Notes under the pieces: model-generated | Database searches by the model: none | What the model was told of the DNA's origin: nothing | The model's input: the letters and a program-made list of their open reading frames with translations, nothing else | Assembly (NCBI RefSeq): GCF_900105395.1 | Contig: NZ_LT629775.1 | Coordinates: 930,001 to 994,000 of the forward strand | From: Streptomyces sp. TLI_053 | GTDB lineage: Bacteria; Actinomycetota; Actinomycetes; Streptomycetales; Streptomycetaceae | Length of the DNA stretch: 64,000 nucleotides | Direction of reading: 5' to 3' | In this document: positions 8,364 to 16,538 of the stretch, piece by piece | Layout of the letters: each line of letters starts with the position of its first letter | How positions within the stretch are numbered: the stretch's first letter is position 1 | Made by a program: the position numbers and the translations under genes

Positions 8364-8867
8364 ATGCGACTCCTGCTGACCTCCGACACCCATCTCCCGA
8401 CCCGCGCCCGGGCGCTGCCGGCGCCGCTGCTCGACGCCCTCGACGAGGCCGACGTCGTCTTCCACGCCGGGGACTGGGTCGACACCGCCACCCTCGACCT
8501 GTTCCGGTCCCGGTCCGAGCGGCTGGTCGCCGTGCACGGGAACAACGACGGGGCGGCGCTCCGGGAGCAACTGCCCGGGATCGCCCGGGTCCGGCTCCAG
8601 GGCCTCCGCTTCGCGGTGGTGCACGAGACCGGCCCCGCCCGGGACCGGGAGCGGCGGTGCGAGGAGAGGTTCCCCGACACCGATGTGCTCGTCTTCGGGC
8701 ACAGCCACATCCCCTGGGACAGCCTCGCGCCGGGCGGCCTGCGGCTGCTCAACCCGGGCTCGCCGACCGACCGGCGCAGCCAGCCCTTCGCCACCTACCT
8801 CACGGCCCGGCTGGACGACGGGCGGCTCACCGAGGTGCGGCTGCACCGCCTGCCGCCCCGCCGCTGA
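8364..8867 (+). CDS. YfcE/MJ0936-type metallophosphoesterase
   Basis: 167-residue calcineurin-like phosphoesterase that hydrolyses phosphodiesters with two metal ions. All the metal-binding motifs are present: SDTH (residues 7-10), AGDWVD (about 37), GNND (about 60) and GHSHIP (about 112). The close of the fold, LLNPGSPTDRR, is typical of the YfcE group, whose natural substrates are mostly unknown. A GTG stands directly before the chosen ATG. It converges on an AraC-family gene with a hairpin between. Confidence 0.9.
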   Translation: MRLLLTSDTHLPTRARALPAPLLDALDEADVVFHAGDWVDTATLDLFRSRSERLVAVHGNNDGAALREQLPGIARVRLQGLRFAVVHETGPARDRERRCEERFPDTDVLVFGHSHIPWDSLAPGGLRLLNPGSPTDRRSQPFATYLTARLDDGRLTEVRLHRLPPRR

Positions 8868-8884
8868 GCCGACGGCACCGACGG

Positions 8885-8909
8885 CGCGGACGGCGCACCG
8901 CCGTCCGCG
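8885..8909. terminator. Bidirectional terminator
   Basis: Perfect 11-base stem CGCGGACGGCG (8885-8895) with 8899-8909, loop CAC, between the convergent phosphoesterase and AraC-type genes. Confidence 0.75.
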
Positions 8910-8914
8910 GACGC

Positions 8915-9868
8915 TCACGCGGGCAGGTGCAGGGTGTTGCCCGGAGCGGTCCGGTAGGCGTCGCGGTAGTGCGCGGCGAAGCGTCCGGGGTGGGCGAAGC
9001 CCCAGCGCATCGCGATCTCGGTCACCGTGGTGCTCCGGGGATCCGCGGCGAGCAGCTCGCGGTGCGCGGCGTCCAGCCGGACCCGCCGCAGGAAGGCCAG
9101 CGGGGTGGTGTCCAGATGGCGGCGGAAGGCGTACTGGAGGGCCCTCGGGGTGACGTACGCGGCGGCGGCGATCTGCGCGAGGCCGATGTCCCGGTCGGCG
9201 TTGGCCTCGATGAAGGCGACCGCCCGGCGCACGGTGCCGGGGGTGGCGTCGGCGCCGTCGGCCGGGCGGCCGGTGTCGCGGGTGCTGTTGGGCAGGGCGG
9301 CGAGGGTGACGGCCGCCAGGTGCCTGGCCGCGGTGCCGACCAGCAGTTCGCTCTCGCACGCCGCCGGATCGTCGAGGACGTGGTCACGGACGTAGGCGAT
9401 GGTGGCCGCGAGTCGGCGGTTCGCGGCCCCGTCGACCGGCCGGCCCGCGGTCAGCCGCGGCGGGCGCGCTCCGGGACCGGTGGGGGCGACGGCCTCCAGC
9501 AACGCGGTGTCGAACAGGGCGATGGTGTAGCGGGCGGCCCGGACCTCGCCCCGGTAGGGCCGGTCCGGTGGGGCGAGGAGGAAGGTCTCGCCGGGCCCGA
9601 ACACCTCCTCGCGGCCGTCGGTGAGGTCGGCGAGGGTGCCGCCGTGCATGCTGATCAGGCACACCCGGCCCAGGTCGGCCGCGTCGTAGGCCATGGTGTA
9701 ACCGAAGTCGAGCCGGTCCATCGCCACCTGACCGGCAGCGCGGCGGCTGATCCGCACCCGGGCGTCCTGGACGGGCCCGCCGATCTTCATCGGCGTGTAC
9801 GCGGACGACAGGAACTCCTCCGTCTCGCCCACGTTCGCGCTCTCGAACGACAACAACTCCACCCGCAC
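8915..9868 (-). CDS. AraC-family transcriptional regulator
   Basis: About 317 residues. The N-terminal 200 resemble the AraC-binding-like (jelly-roll) sensor found in FeaR/NphR-type activators: VRISRRAAGQVAMDRLDFGY and a segment ending FLLAPPDRPYRG. The last 100 contain the two helix-turn-helix units: DIGLAQIAAAAYVTPRALQYAFRRHL and TTVTEIAMRWGFAHPGRFAAHYRDAYRTAPG. Several GTG codons (9874, 9871, 9868, 9862) could start it; 9868 is a compromise. The target is unknown. It is divergent from the gene at 10115, the only neighbour it could share a promoter region with. Confidence 0.85.
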   Translation of the reverse strand: MRVELLSFESANVGETEEFLSSAYTPMKIGGPVQDARVRISRRAAGQVAMDRLDFGYTMAYDAADLGRVCLISMHGGTLADLTDGREEVFGPGETFLLAPPDRPYRGEVRAARYTIALFDTALLEAVAPTGPGARPPRLTAGRPVDGAANRRLAATIAYVRDHVLDDPAACESELLVGTAARHLAAVTLAALPNSTRDTGRPADGADATPGTVRRAVAFIEANADRDIGLAQIAAAAYVTPRALQYAFRRHLDTTPLAFLRRVRLDAAHRELLAADPRSTTVTEIAMRWGFAHPGRFAAHYRDAYRTAPGNTLHLPA

Positions 9869-10114
9869 CACCACCGGTCGTCCCGTGCTCTCCCCGAGCC
9901 TACCCGGGTGCCACCGTACGGGCACCGCGCGCCCGATGGGCAGGGGGAGCCGGTTCGTTCCCGGGCCGTGCCCGCTCGGGGAGCTTCGTTCCCGGGGCTG
10001 TGCACGGAGCCGCCGGCACCGCACCGTTGGGAGGGCACGGCTCCCCTGCTCCGCGTCCGCCCGCTCCCCGCGGTCCACCCTCCCCTCCCCCGCGTTCCCG
10101 ACGAGAGGTACGAC

Positions 10115-10768
10115 ATGCTCCCGCACACCACCTACCGCCCCCCGCCGGCCGAGGCGGGTATGTGCGCGCAGATCGCGCACCTCACCGCGGAGGCCGATCG
10201 CCAGCTGAGCGAGGGCCTGTGGGACCCGGCCGAGGAGGACGCGGCGCTGGCCCGCAAGACCGCGAGCGGACTCGCGGAAGCCGTCGGCGCGGCGGGAACG
10301 CAGGAGCGGCTGCCGGTCATCGACCGGCTGGAGCGGCTGCGCGAGGCCCTCGCCGTGCTCGCCATCGGCCTTGCCCGCATCCACGGCCCGCTCGCCTGGT
10401 ACCTGGCCCAGGCCGCCACCGCGCTCTCCCCCGTCCTGCGCTGGCGCGCGCTGCCCGCCGACCGGCTGTCGTCCTTCGGCACCGTCGTCCCCTCCCCCGC
10501 CGAACTCGCCGACGCCGAGGAGGCCGTGCGCCGGCTGGAGACCGCGCTCGCCCGTGCCGCCGGCGGCGGGACCGGTGCCGAGGGCACAGCGGACGCCAGC
10601 ACCACGGCGGGCTTCATTGCCACGGCCGACTCCAGCACCACCGCGGACTCCAGCACCACGGCCGACTCCGGTGCCACCGCGGGCTTCAGCACCACCGCGG
10701 GCTCCGGTGCGACGGCGAGCAGCACGGCCGTCCGCGTCGGCGCGGGCGCGCTCCGGTCCGGAGACTGA
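10115..10768 (+). CDS. Hypothetical helical protein with Ser/Thr/Ala repeat tail
   Basis: 217 residues, not recognised. Residues 15-150 look all-helical, rich in Ala, Leu, Glu and Arg, without a signal peptide or clear membrane segment. The C-terminal 60 residues are a degenerate repeat (ADSSTTADSSTTADSGATAG) encoded by repeated GACTCCAGCACCAC-like DNA, so the tail length may vary between strains. The ATG has GAGAGGT upstream. It is divergent from an AraC-type regulator and convergent with a secreted protein gene. Confidence 0.65.
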   Translation: MLPHTTYRPPPAEAGMCAQIAHLTAEADRQLSEGLWDPAEEDAALARKTASGLAEAVGAAGTQERLPVIDRLERLREALAVLAIGLARIHGPLAWYLAQAATALSPVLRWRALPADRLSSFGTVVPSPAELADAEEAVRRLETALARAAGGGTGAEGTADASTTAGFIATADSSTTADSSTTADSGATAGFSTTAGSGATASSTAVRVGAGALRSGD

Positions 10769-10785
10769 CAACCCGGGTGCACGGC

Positions 10786-10815
10786 CTCCGCCCCGGCGGG
10801 CGCGCCGGGGCGGAG
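10786..10815. terminator. Bidirectional terminator
   Basis: 13-base perfect stem (10786-10798 with 10803-10815), loop GGCG, between the convergent genes ending at 10768 and 10907. Confidence 0.75.
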
Positions 10816-10906
10816 CCAGGACCGGGCCTGCGGGCCCGACGGACCTCCGCCTCAAGGACAGTGACGGTTGGTCAGTCACCGGCCCGGCCGTCGGGCGCGC
10901 CGCGGC

Positions 10907-11575
10907 TCAGCCCGTCGCGCCCGGCAGCGCGGGCAGACCCGCCAGATCCGGCTTGGGCAGGGCGGTGCCGCCGAGCACGGTCGCGGCGACCAGGTTGACG
11001 GTGTCCTTGACGACCTGCTCGGCCGGGGCCGCGGGCACCGCGGCCGGGGCGGGCGCCGGGAGGACGATGGTGCCCACGGCCGGGGTCGTGGCGGGGGCGG
11101 CCGGGGCCGCCAACTGGTCCACCGACTTCCTCAGGTTCGCGGCGGCCGTCGCCACCAGGTCGGTGGGGGCGGCCTGCGCCCGGACCGCCGGAACCCCGGC
11201 GGGCGGTTCGGCCGGGGCGCCGACCGGCGGAGTGACGGGCAGCCCGGGGGCCGCGACCGGGGCCGCCGGGGCGGCCGCGGGCAGCGCGGCCTGCAGCTTG
11301 TCGATCGCCGCGCCGACCGCGGTCCGCAGCCGGGTCGCGTCCGCCTCCGGCACCGTGCCGTCCGGCGACTTCGCGGCCAGCGCGACCAGTTCGGTGGCCG
11401 GCTGCGTCACCCCGGCGAGCGCGCCGAGGACCCCGGCCTGCTGGGCCGCGGCGTCGAGGCCGGGCGCGGCGGCGGGCCGGGCCATGCCGGGAGCGCCCGT
11501 CAGCAGGGTCAGCCCGAGGGCGGCGGGCACGGCGAGGGCGGCGAGACGGGCGACACGGGTCTGGGCACTGCGCAT
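10907..11575 (-). CDS. Secreted Ala/Pro-rich protein of unknown function
   Basis: 222 residues. The start MRSAQTRVARLAALAVPAALGLTLL is a Sec signal peptide, probably cleaved after APGMARPAAA. The mature part is Ala/Pro/Val-rich: a helical stretch (TELVALAAKSPDG...TRLRTAVGAAIDKLQAAL), a Pro-rich linker (PVTPPVGAPAEPPAG) and a second helical stretch (DLVATAAANLRKSVDQLA). There are no Cys and no recognised domain. The ATG at 11575 has GGAG seven bases upstream. It is a typical streptomycete secreted hypothetical; its role is unknown. Confidence 0.7.
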   Translation of the reverse strand: MRSAQTRVARLAALAVPAALGLTLLTGAPGMARPAAAPGLDAAAQQAGVLGALAGVTQPATELVALAAKSPDGTVPEADATRLRTAVGAAIDKLQAALPAAAPAAPVAAPGLPVTPPVGAPAEPPAGVPAVRAQAAPTDLVATAAANLRKSVDQLAAPAAPATTPAVGTIVLPAPAPAAVPAAPAEQVVKDTVNLVAATVLGGTALPKPDLAGLPALPGATG

Positions 11576-11809
11576 GGAAAGGCTCCGATCGGAGACGAGG
11601 TCCGGGTCACGGACCGTGGGGTCTGACATCTCCACCGAGCCCCGGACCGCCCGACCGCGCAACTCCGTACGCCCCGAGAGGTCGGTGACACGCCATCACG
11701 CCGCGCCGCGACACCCGGTACGACCTGCGAAGACGTCCTTCACCCTTTCGGTCCCGCCCCGAATGACGGTCCCTCGGCCGGGGCCCCACCCGAACGGGCC
11801 GCCGGACGG

Positions 11810-13048
11810 TCAGGGTGCGAACAGCGCCCGCCCCACCCAGTCCCCCGGTTCCGCTCCGCCGGGCACCGCGAACACGGCCGACGACTCGTGCACCACGTAC
11901 CGCGACAGCGCGTCGGTCCGGGCGAGGTGTCGTTGCACGGGCACGAAGGCGCTCCGGGGGTCGTTCTGCCAGGCGACGAAGAGCGTCCCGGCGTCGGGGG
12001 CACCGTCCGGGCGCAGACCGTCGAAGTACGACCAGCTGCGGCGCAGCATGGTCGCACCGCCGTTGGAGGCGGGCGCCGCGAGCCGGATGTGGGCGTTGGC
12101 CGCGATCACCGGCACGCCGTCGGGGCGGGCGGCGTCGAGGTCGGCCGGGGTGTGCTCGGTGCCGCCGGTGAGCGGGGCCCCGTCCGCGACCCGGCGGCCG
12201 ACGGCCTGTTCCCGGTGCTCCGGCGGGAGCCCCTCCCAGTGGTCCAGCAGCATCCGGATGCGCCGGACGACCGCGTACGAGCCGCCCACGAGCCAGGCCG
12301 GCGTGCCCGGTCCGGAGAGGAGGATCCGGGACCGCTGCGCCGGGTCGGCCGGGTCCGGGTTCCCGGTCCCGTCGGGCTGGCCCATCAGGTTGCGCGGGGT
12401 CGCGGAGCCCGGTCCGCCGGTGAAGCCCGCCATCAGCCACCGGGTGCCGGCGGTGCCGCGGGCCAGTCGCCGGACGGTCCGCAGGGCCTGGACCACGACG
12501 AGCGGGTCGTCGGCGGCGATCTGGACGAAGAGGTCCCCGCCGCCGCGGGCCGGGTCCAGCTCGTCCCCGGGGAAGGCGGGCAGCGGTGCGAGCGCCGGGG
12601 GGCGGTCGGCGGTCAGGCCGAGCCGGTCGAACAGAGTGCTCCCGAAGCCGAAGGTGACCGTGAGCGAGGCGGGATCGCCGGCCGGTGCGGCGTCGCCCGG
12701 GTCGGGCCGCCCCCTGCTCAGGCGCCCGGCGGCGGCGCTCCAGGCGCGCAGCAGGTCGGCCGTCCGAGGGCGGTCGGCGCCCGGGAGCAGGTCGAGGGCG
12801 GTCAGTCGGACATGGGACTGACGTGGCGTCAGGATTCCTGCCTGGTGGGGACCGTGGAAGGGAACCGCACTCCCGTCGCCCGGCCGGACCGCCGGTGCCG
12901 GCGGGCCGGGGGCGCCGCCGCCCGGAGCCAGGACCAGCGCCCCGCCGCCCGCGAGCGCCGCGAGTCCTCCTGCCCCCAGCAGCGCCCGCCGCCCCACCGC
13001 CCGCGCGGCGGTGCCGTCCACCGGCCGGGCGCCGGACTCAGCGGCCAC
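11810..13048 (-). CDS. Tat-exported DyP-type haem peroxidase
   Basis: 412 residues. A twin-arginine signal (GRRALLGAGGLAALAGG, residues 19-36) sends the folded haem protein across the membrane. The DyP hallmark GxxDG is GQPDG at 223-227, giving the catalytic Asp, and the proximal haem ligand is His320 (NAHIRLAAP). The family oxidises dyes, phenols or Mn(II) with peroxide, and EfeB members handle haem or iron. No efeO/efeU genes are adjacent. The GTG start lies 11 bases inside the end of the molybdopterin-fold lipoprotein gene, so the two are translationally coupled and probably act together outside the membrane. Confidence 0.92.
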   Translation of the reverse strand: MAAESGARPVDGTAARAVGRRALLGAGGLAALAGGGALVLAPGGGAPGPPAPAVRPGDGSAVPFHGPHQAGILTPRQSHVRLTALDLLPGADRPRTADLLRAWSAAAGRLSRGRPDPGDAAPAGDPASLTVTFGFGSTLFDRLGLTADRPPALAPLPAFPGDELDPARGGGDLFVQIAADDPLVVVQALRTVRRLARGTAGTRWLMAGFTGGPGSATPRNLMGQPDGTGNPDPADPAQRSRILLSGPGTPAWLVGGSYAVVRRIRMLLDHWEGLPPEHREQAVGRRVADGAPLTGGTEHTPADLDAARPDGVPVIAANAHIRLAAPASNGGATMLRRSWSYFDGLRPDGAPDAGTLFVAWQNDPRSAFVPVQRHLARTDALSRYVVHESSAVFAVPGGAEPGDWVGRALFAP

Positions 13049-13724
13049 CGTCGACCACCTGGTCCACGGTGCCCACCCAGAGCCGGTCGAGTTCGGAGAC
13101 GTAGCGCCCGCCCTTGGTGTCCTGCGGGACCACCAGGCTCGGCCCGGCGTTGTCGTCGAGGGGTACGCCGTCCTGCGAGACGGCCACCAGCACCTGCGAC
13201 TTGGCGAACCCCGGGTCGAGCTCGGCCCAGCCGAACACCGCGCGGTAGTCGCCGCCCCCGGTCGCCGCCACCACGCCGCGCAGGGCGCCGTTCTTCTTGC
13301 TCGTGTCGAAACGGGGCGCGGCCGCGCTGAGCACGGTGTGCAGCGGCACGCCGTCGAAGCTGTGCGTCTGCTGTCCCTTCGCGCTGGTGTAGGTGACGGT
13401 GACGGAGGCCAGCGGCATTCTGCGCAGGTCGGCCAGGGTGAGGGTGTAGGGCTTGTCCACCTCTCCCGAGACCCGCACCGCGCCCGGCTTCAGCGGCACG
13501 GCCGGGGCGGACGACGCGGCGCCGGTGCCGGTACTCGTGACGCTGCCGGTACTCGTGCCGGTGCCCGTGCTCGTGACCGTTCCGGCGGGCGCGCCGGTGC
13601 CCGTCGGCGTGCCCGGCGAGGCCGCGCAGCCGGTGGCGCACAGGGCGAGGACGAGAGCCGGGCCGAGCAGGACTCGGCGGGCGGGACGGGCGGGACGTGT
13701 GGCGCGGGCGGAGCGGTGGATCAC
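13038..13724 (-). CDS. Lipoprotein with molybdopterin-oxidoreductase fold
   Basis: 228 residues. A signal peptide ends in a lipobox-like LCATGC (Cys about residue 33). A Thr/Gly/Ser-rich spacer precedes the sulfite-oxidase-type Mo-pterin-binding fold: VRVSGEVDKPYTLTLADLRRMP, HSFDGVPLHTVL, DDNAGPSLVVPQDTKGGRYVSELDRL. The cofactor cysteine found in true sulfite oxidases and YedY is not obvious at the usual place (VTVTYTSAKGQQTHSFDG), so it may have lost molybdenum and serve as a binding or scaffold protein. It is first in a two-gene operon with the DyP peroxidase, overlapping by 11 bases. The start is a GTG after GGAAGGAA. Confidence 0.75.
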   Translation of the reverse strand: MIHRSARATRPARPARRVLLGPALVLALCATGCAASPGTPTGTGAPAGTVTSTGTGTSTGSVTSTGTGAASSAPAVPLKPGAVRVSGEVDKPYTLTLADLRRMPLASVTVTYTSAKGQQTHSFDGVPLHTVLSAAAPRFDTSKKNGALRGVVAATGGGDYRAVFGWAELDPGFAKSQVLVAVSQDGVPLDDNAGPSLVVPQDTKGGRYVSELDRLWVGTVDQVVDGGR

Positions 13725-13905
13725 GGGGTTCGGGTTCCTTCCGGACGTGCGCGGCCGCCGGCGCCAGGAGGGACGAGTCCCGCAAGCCGCCGGTGTCCTC
13801 GACGGATCGACCCCCGTATTGCACCAACGCCGCCCGGCGGGAACGACTGGAGCGGCACACCGGCCGGAGCCGTCCGGACTGGACGATCGCCCAGGTCGCA
13901 CGTGC

Positions 13906-13940
13906 GGGGCGGCCCCGTCCCGGAGGAACGGGGCCGCCCC
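13906..13940 (-). terminator. Terminator of the secreted protein gene at 13955
   Basis: 13-base perfect stem GGGGCGGCCCCGT (13906-13918) with 13928-13940, nine-base loop. It lies 15 bases past the stop codon on the minus strand. Confidence 0.75.
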
Positions 13941-13954
13941 CGGCCCGGACGGTG

Positions 13955-14458
13955 TCAGCTGCAGTGCGAGAACATGTCCGCGGTGCTGTAACTGCCGTTG
14001 GAGAAGTTCCATGTCGGCGTCTCGCCGGAGCACGAGTGCCCGTAGGCCGTGAAGTTCCAGTTGCCCTTGTAGAGGCGGGTGTTGGAAACCCCGGTCACCG
14101 CAATGAAACCGGCGTCGAACCAGTACGTGCCGGCGTTCGCGACCGGCCGGTTGCTGTTCACCGAGTAGTTCGAGCTGGACTTCACGGTGACCTGGCCGTT
14201 GCTCCAGTTGTTGACGTAGTTGGTGTTCCACAGATTGACCTCGGTGTAGGCACCGCGGCAGTCCCAGCCGAGATAGAACTTACCGATCGTCTGCGAGCCC
14301 ACCGAGATGTTCTGGATCGGGCCCAGCACCTGGCCGCCGGCGGGACAACTCGCCGCCGCGGCCTGGGCGGAACCGGCTCCGACCATGACGGACGAGAGCC
14401 CGGCCACGACCATCACGGCCGCCGCCGAGGCCGCGCGCGCACGGGTACCGATTCGCAT
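13955..14458 (-). CDS. Small secreted protein, unknown family, putative DasR target
   Basis: 167 residues. A Sec signal peptide (MRIGTRARAASAAAVMVVAGL..., cleavage near AQAAAA) is followed by a compact domain rich in Gly, Ser, Tyr, Trp and Asn (FYLGWDCRGAYTEVNLW, NVNNWSNGQVTV, YWFDAGFIAVTG) with four Cys for two disulfides. The aromatic, beta-rich content suggests a carbohydrate- or protein-binding domain, but no family was recognised. The ATG follows AGGGGG. A GGTCCAGACC site 80 bases upstream shares a 12-mer with the chitinase operators, suggesting a role linked to chitin or N-acetylglucosamine. Confidence 0.75.
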   Translation of the reverse strand: MRIGTRARAASAAAVMVVAGLSSVMVGAGSAQAAAASCPAGGQVLGPIQNISVGSQTIGKFYLGWDCRGAYTEVNLWNTNYVNNWSNGQVTVKSSSNYSVNSNRPVANAGTYWFDAGFIAVTGVSNTRLYKGNWNFTAYGHSCSGETPTWNFSNGSYSTADMFSHCS

Positions 14459-14533
14459 GATTTCCCCCTGGAAAGTCGTCGGGGCGGCTCGTGCCCCCCG
14501 TTGGCGCGGCCCACTCTTCCACCGCCATTACGC

Positions 14534-14549
14534 ATGGTCCAGACCTGGC
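14534..14549. promoter_or_regulatory. DasR-like operator upstream of the small secreted protein
   Basis: The site ATGGTCCAGACCTGG contains TGGTCCAGACCT, identical to the core of both chitinase repeats (there on the minus strand). It sits about 78 bases before the start codon at 14458, just ahead of a weak -10-like TAATGG, so binding would interfere with transcription. Confidence 0.6.
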
Positions 14550-14731
14550 TACGGAAAGTCTCGGCAAAGAGCGGCACGCGGACACTCCGGGCACAGCACC
14601 GCCAACCGGAGAATCCGCCCTTCGGCGGGACCGGGAGAAAACGGCCGGACCCGTCGGCGGATTTGCGCCGATTTCCGGCCTCCGAAATCCGGAATACGAC
14701 CCGGCCGTTTCCTCCGGCCCACCGTCGGGCG

Positions 14732-15679
14732 TTATGACCGGAAGGTGGCCCGGTAGTCCGCCGGGGAGGTGCCGAGGTGGCGGTGGAAGGTCGCGCGGAA
14801 GGCCGCGGGACTGCCCAGGCCGCTGAGGCGGGCGACCTGTTCGACCGGGGTCGGGGTCGTCTCCAGGAGTTCGCGGGCCAGGTCGAGGCGGGCGGCGGTC
14901 AGCCAGGCCATCGGGGAGCTGTCCGTCTCCTGCTGGAAGCGGCGGATGAACGTCCGGCGGGACATGTGCGCGCGCCGGGCGAGATCGTCGACGCTCTGCC
15001 GCAGCGCGAGGTTGCCGAGCATCCAGGCACGGATCCCGGCGAGTTCGTCCCCGCGCGCGTCCGGCCGGAGGCGTTCGACGAACTGGGCCTGGCCGCCCGG
15101 GCGTTGGGGCGGGGCGACGAGTGCCCGGGCGCGGGCGTTGGCGGCGGCGGCCCCGTGGTCGCGCCGGACGATGTGCAGACAGAGGTCGACCCCGGCGGTG
15201 ACTCCGGCGGAGGTGAGGACGTCGCCGTCGTCGACGAAGAGCAGGTTCGGCCGGACGTCGATCCGCGGGTAGCGGCGCTGCAGCGCGGCGGCGTCCCGCC
15301 AGTGGGTGGTCGCGGGGCGGCCGTCCAGCAGCCCGGCCGCCGCCAGGGTGAACGCCCCGGTGCAGATCGACACCAGCCGCGCCCCGCGCGCGCTCGCCGA
15401 GCGGAGCGCCGCCAGCGCCGTGCCGGGAAGCGGCGCCTCCGCGTCCTGGTAGCCCGGGACGACGACGGTGTCGGCGTCCCGCAGCGCCTCCAGTCCGGCC
15501 GAGGTGACGAGGCCGACCCCGTCGCCCAGGACCGGTCCGGCCGACGGATCGGTACAGACGGTGACGCGGTAGCGCGGGTCCGAACCGAAGACCTGCACCG
15601 GAATGCCGAGATCGAGCAGCATCACCCCGGGCAGGGTCAGCACCGCGATCCGGTGCGGCTCCGGCGGCGGTTCGATCAT
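14732..15679 (-). CDS. GlxA-type AraC-family regulator with DJ-1/PfpI domain
   Basis: 315 residues. The N-terminal 170 form a class I glutamine-amidotransferase-like (DJ-1/PfpI) domain with the nucleophile-elbow Cys106 in SICTGAF and VVVPGYQD; in this family it serves as a sensor, not an enzyme. The C-terminal 100 hold two AraC helix-turn-helix units (RQSVDDLARRAHMSRRTFIRRF; TPVEQVARLSGLGSPAAFRATFHRHLGTSPADY). It is divergent from the HD-domain gene with only 70 bases between them, so regulation of that gene is the simplest guess. Confidence 0.9.
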   Translation of the reverse strand: MIEPPPEPHRIAVLTLPGVMLLDLGIPVQVFGSDPRYRVTVCTDPSAGPVLGDGVGLVTSAGLEALRDADTVVVPGYQDAEAPLPGTALAALRSASARGARLVSICTGAFTLAAAGLLDGRPATTHWRDAAALQRRYPRIDVRPNLLFVDDGDVLTSAGVTAGVDLCLHIVRRDHGAAAANARARALVAPPQRPGGQAQFVERLRPDARGDELAGIRAWMLGNLALRQSVDDLARRAHMSRRTFIRRFQQETDSSPMAWLTAARLDLARELLETTPTPVEQVARLSGLGSPAAFRATFHRHLGTSPADYRATFRS

Positions 15680-15749
15680 GGCACGATCCTAGCGCTGATC
15701 GGCACCCGTGCCACTGTGGCGGCCCGGTCCGGCTCCATAACCTGCGGAC

Positions 15750-16385
15750 ATGGACTCCTTCTCGCTCGACCTGCCGACCGGCCCGCTGGCCGAGGCCGTG
15801 CTCGCCACCGCGCGGGCCTCCGAGAGCCCCGCGCTGGTCAACCACAGCGTGCGCAGCTTCCTGTTCGCCGAGCTCCTCGCCGCCCGTCTGGGCTGTCTGG
15901 ACGACGCCGCCCACGACCGCGACCTGCTGTTCGCCGCGACCGTCCTGCACGACCTGGGTGCCGGCGAACTCGCCAAGGGGGAAGCCCGGTTCGAGGTGGA
16001 GGGCGCCGACCTGGCGGCCGAACTGCTGCGCCGCCACGACGTCCCCGAGAAGGACGTCGACCGGGTGTGGGAGGCGATCGCCCTGCACACCTCCCCCGGC
16101 ATCGCCGAGCGCCGCGGCCTGCTCTGCCACCTCACCCGCGAGGGCGTCGGCGCGGACTTCGGGCGCAACGCGGACCTCGTCGCCGCCTGGGCGCCACGGA
16201 TCCACGCCGCCCACCCCCGTCTGGACATGGTCCGCACCCTCGTCGACGCGATCGTGGAACGCGCCGCCCGGTCCGAGGCCGCCGCACCCCGCTACTCCCT
16301 CGGCGGCGAGCTGCTCCGCGAACGACGCACCGACGGCGTGACCTCCCTGGAGCGCGCCGCCGCGTCCTGCCCCTGGGGCGAGTAG
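15750..16385 (+). CDS. HD-domain protein, cyanamide hydratase/phosphohydrolase type
   Basis: 211 residues with the metal-binding HD signature: His32 (NHSVRSF), His67-Asp68 (TVLHDLG) and a later His pair in EAIALHTSPGI. The pattern NHSxRSFLFAE resembles cyanamide-hydratase-like HD proteins and a broad class of metal-dependent phosphohydrolases, so the substrate cannot be assigned. The fold spans the whole protein, with no extra domain. The divergent GlxA-type regulator probably controls it, as such regulator plus small enzyme pairs are common in actinomycetes. Confidence 0.85.
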   Translation: MDSFSLDLPTGPLAEAVLATARASESPALVNHSVRSFLFAELLAARLGCLDDAAHDRDLLFAATVLHDLGAGELAKGEARFEVEGADLAAELLRRHDVPEKDVDRVWEAIALHTSPGIAERRGLLCHLTREGVGADFGRNADLVAAWAPRIHAAHPRLDMVRTLVDAIVERAARSEAAAPRYSLGGELLRERRTDGVTSLERAAASCPWGE

Positions 16386-16538
16386 GGCGCACTCCTCCGC
16401 CGCGACGGAGGTCGCGGGCGCGGAGATTTCGGTTATCGCGCGCGCCCGCGGCGGTCTCCTGGTCGGGTGCCGGGTCCGGCCCCCTGGCTCCGGACCCGAC
16501 AGCCGCCGAACCGTGCCCGCCCCGGGAGAGATCCGCCG

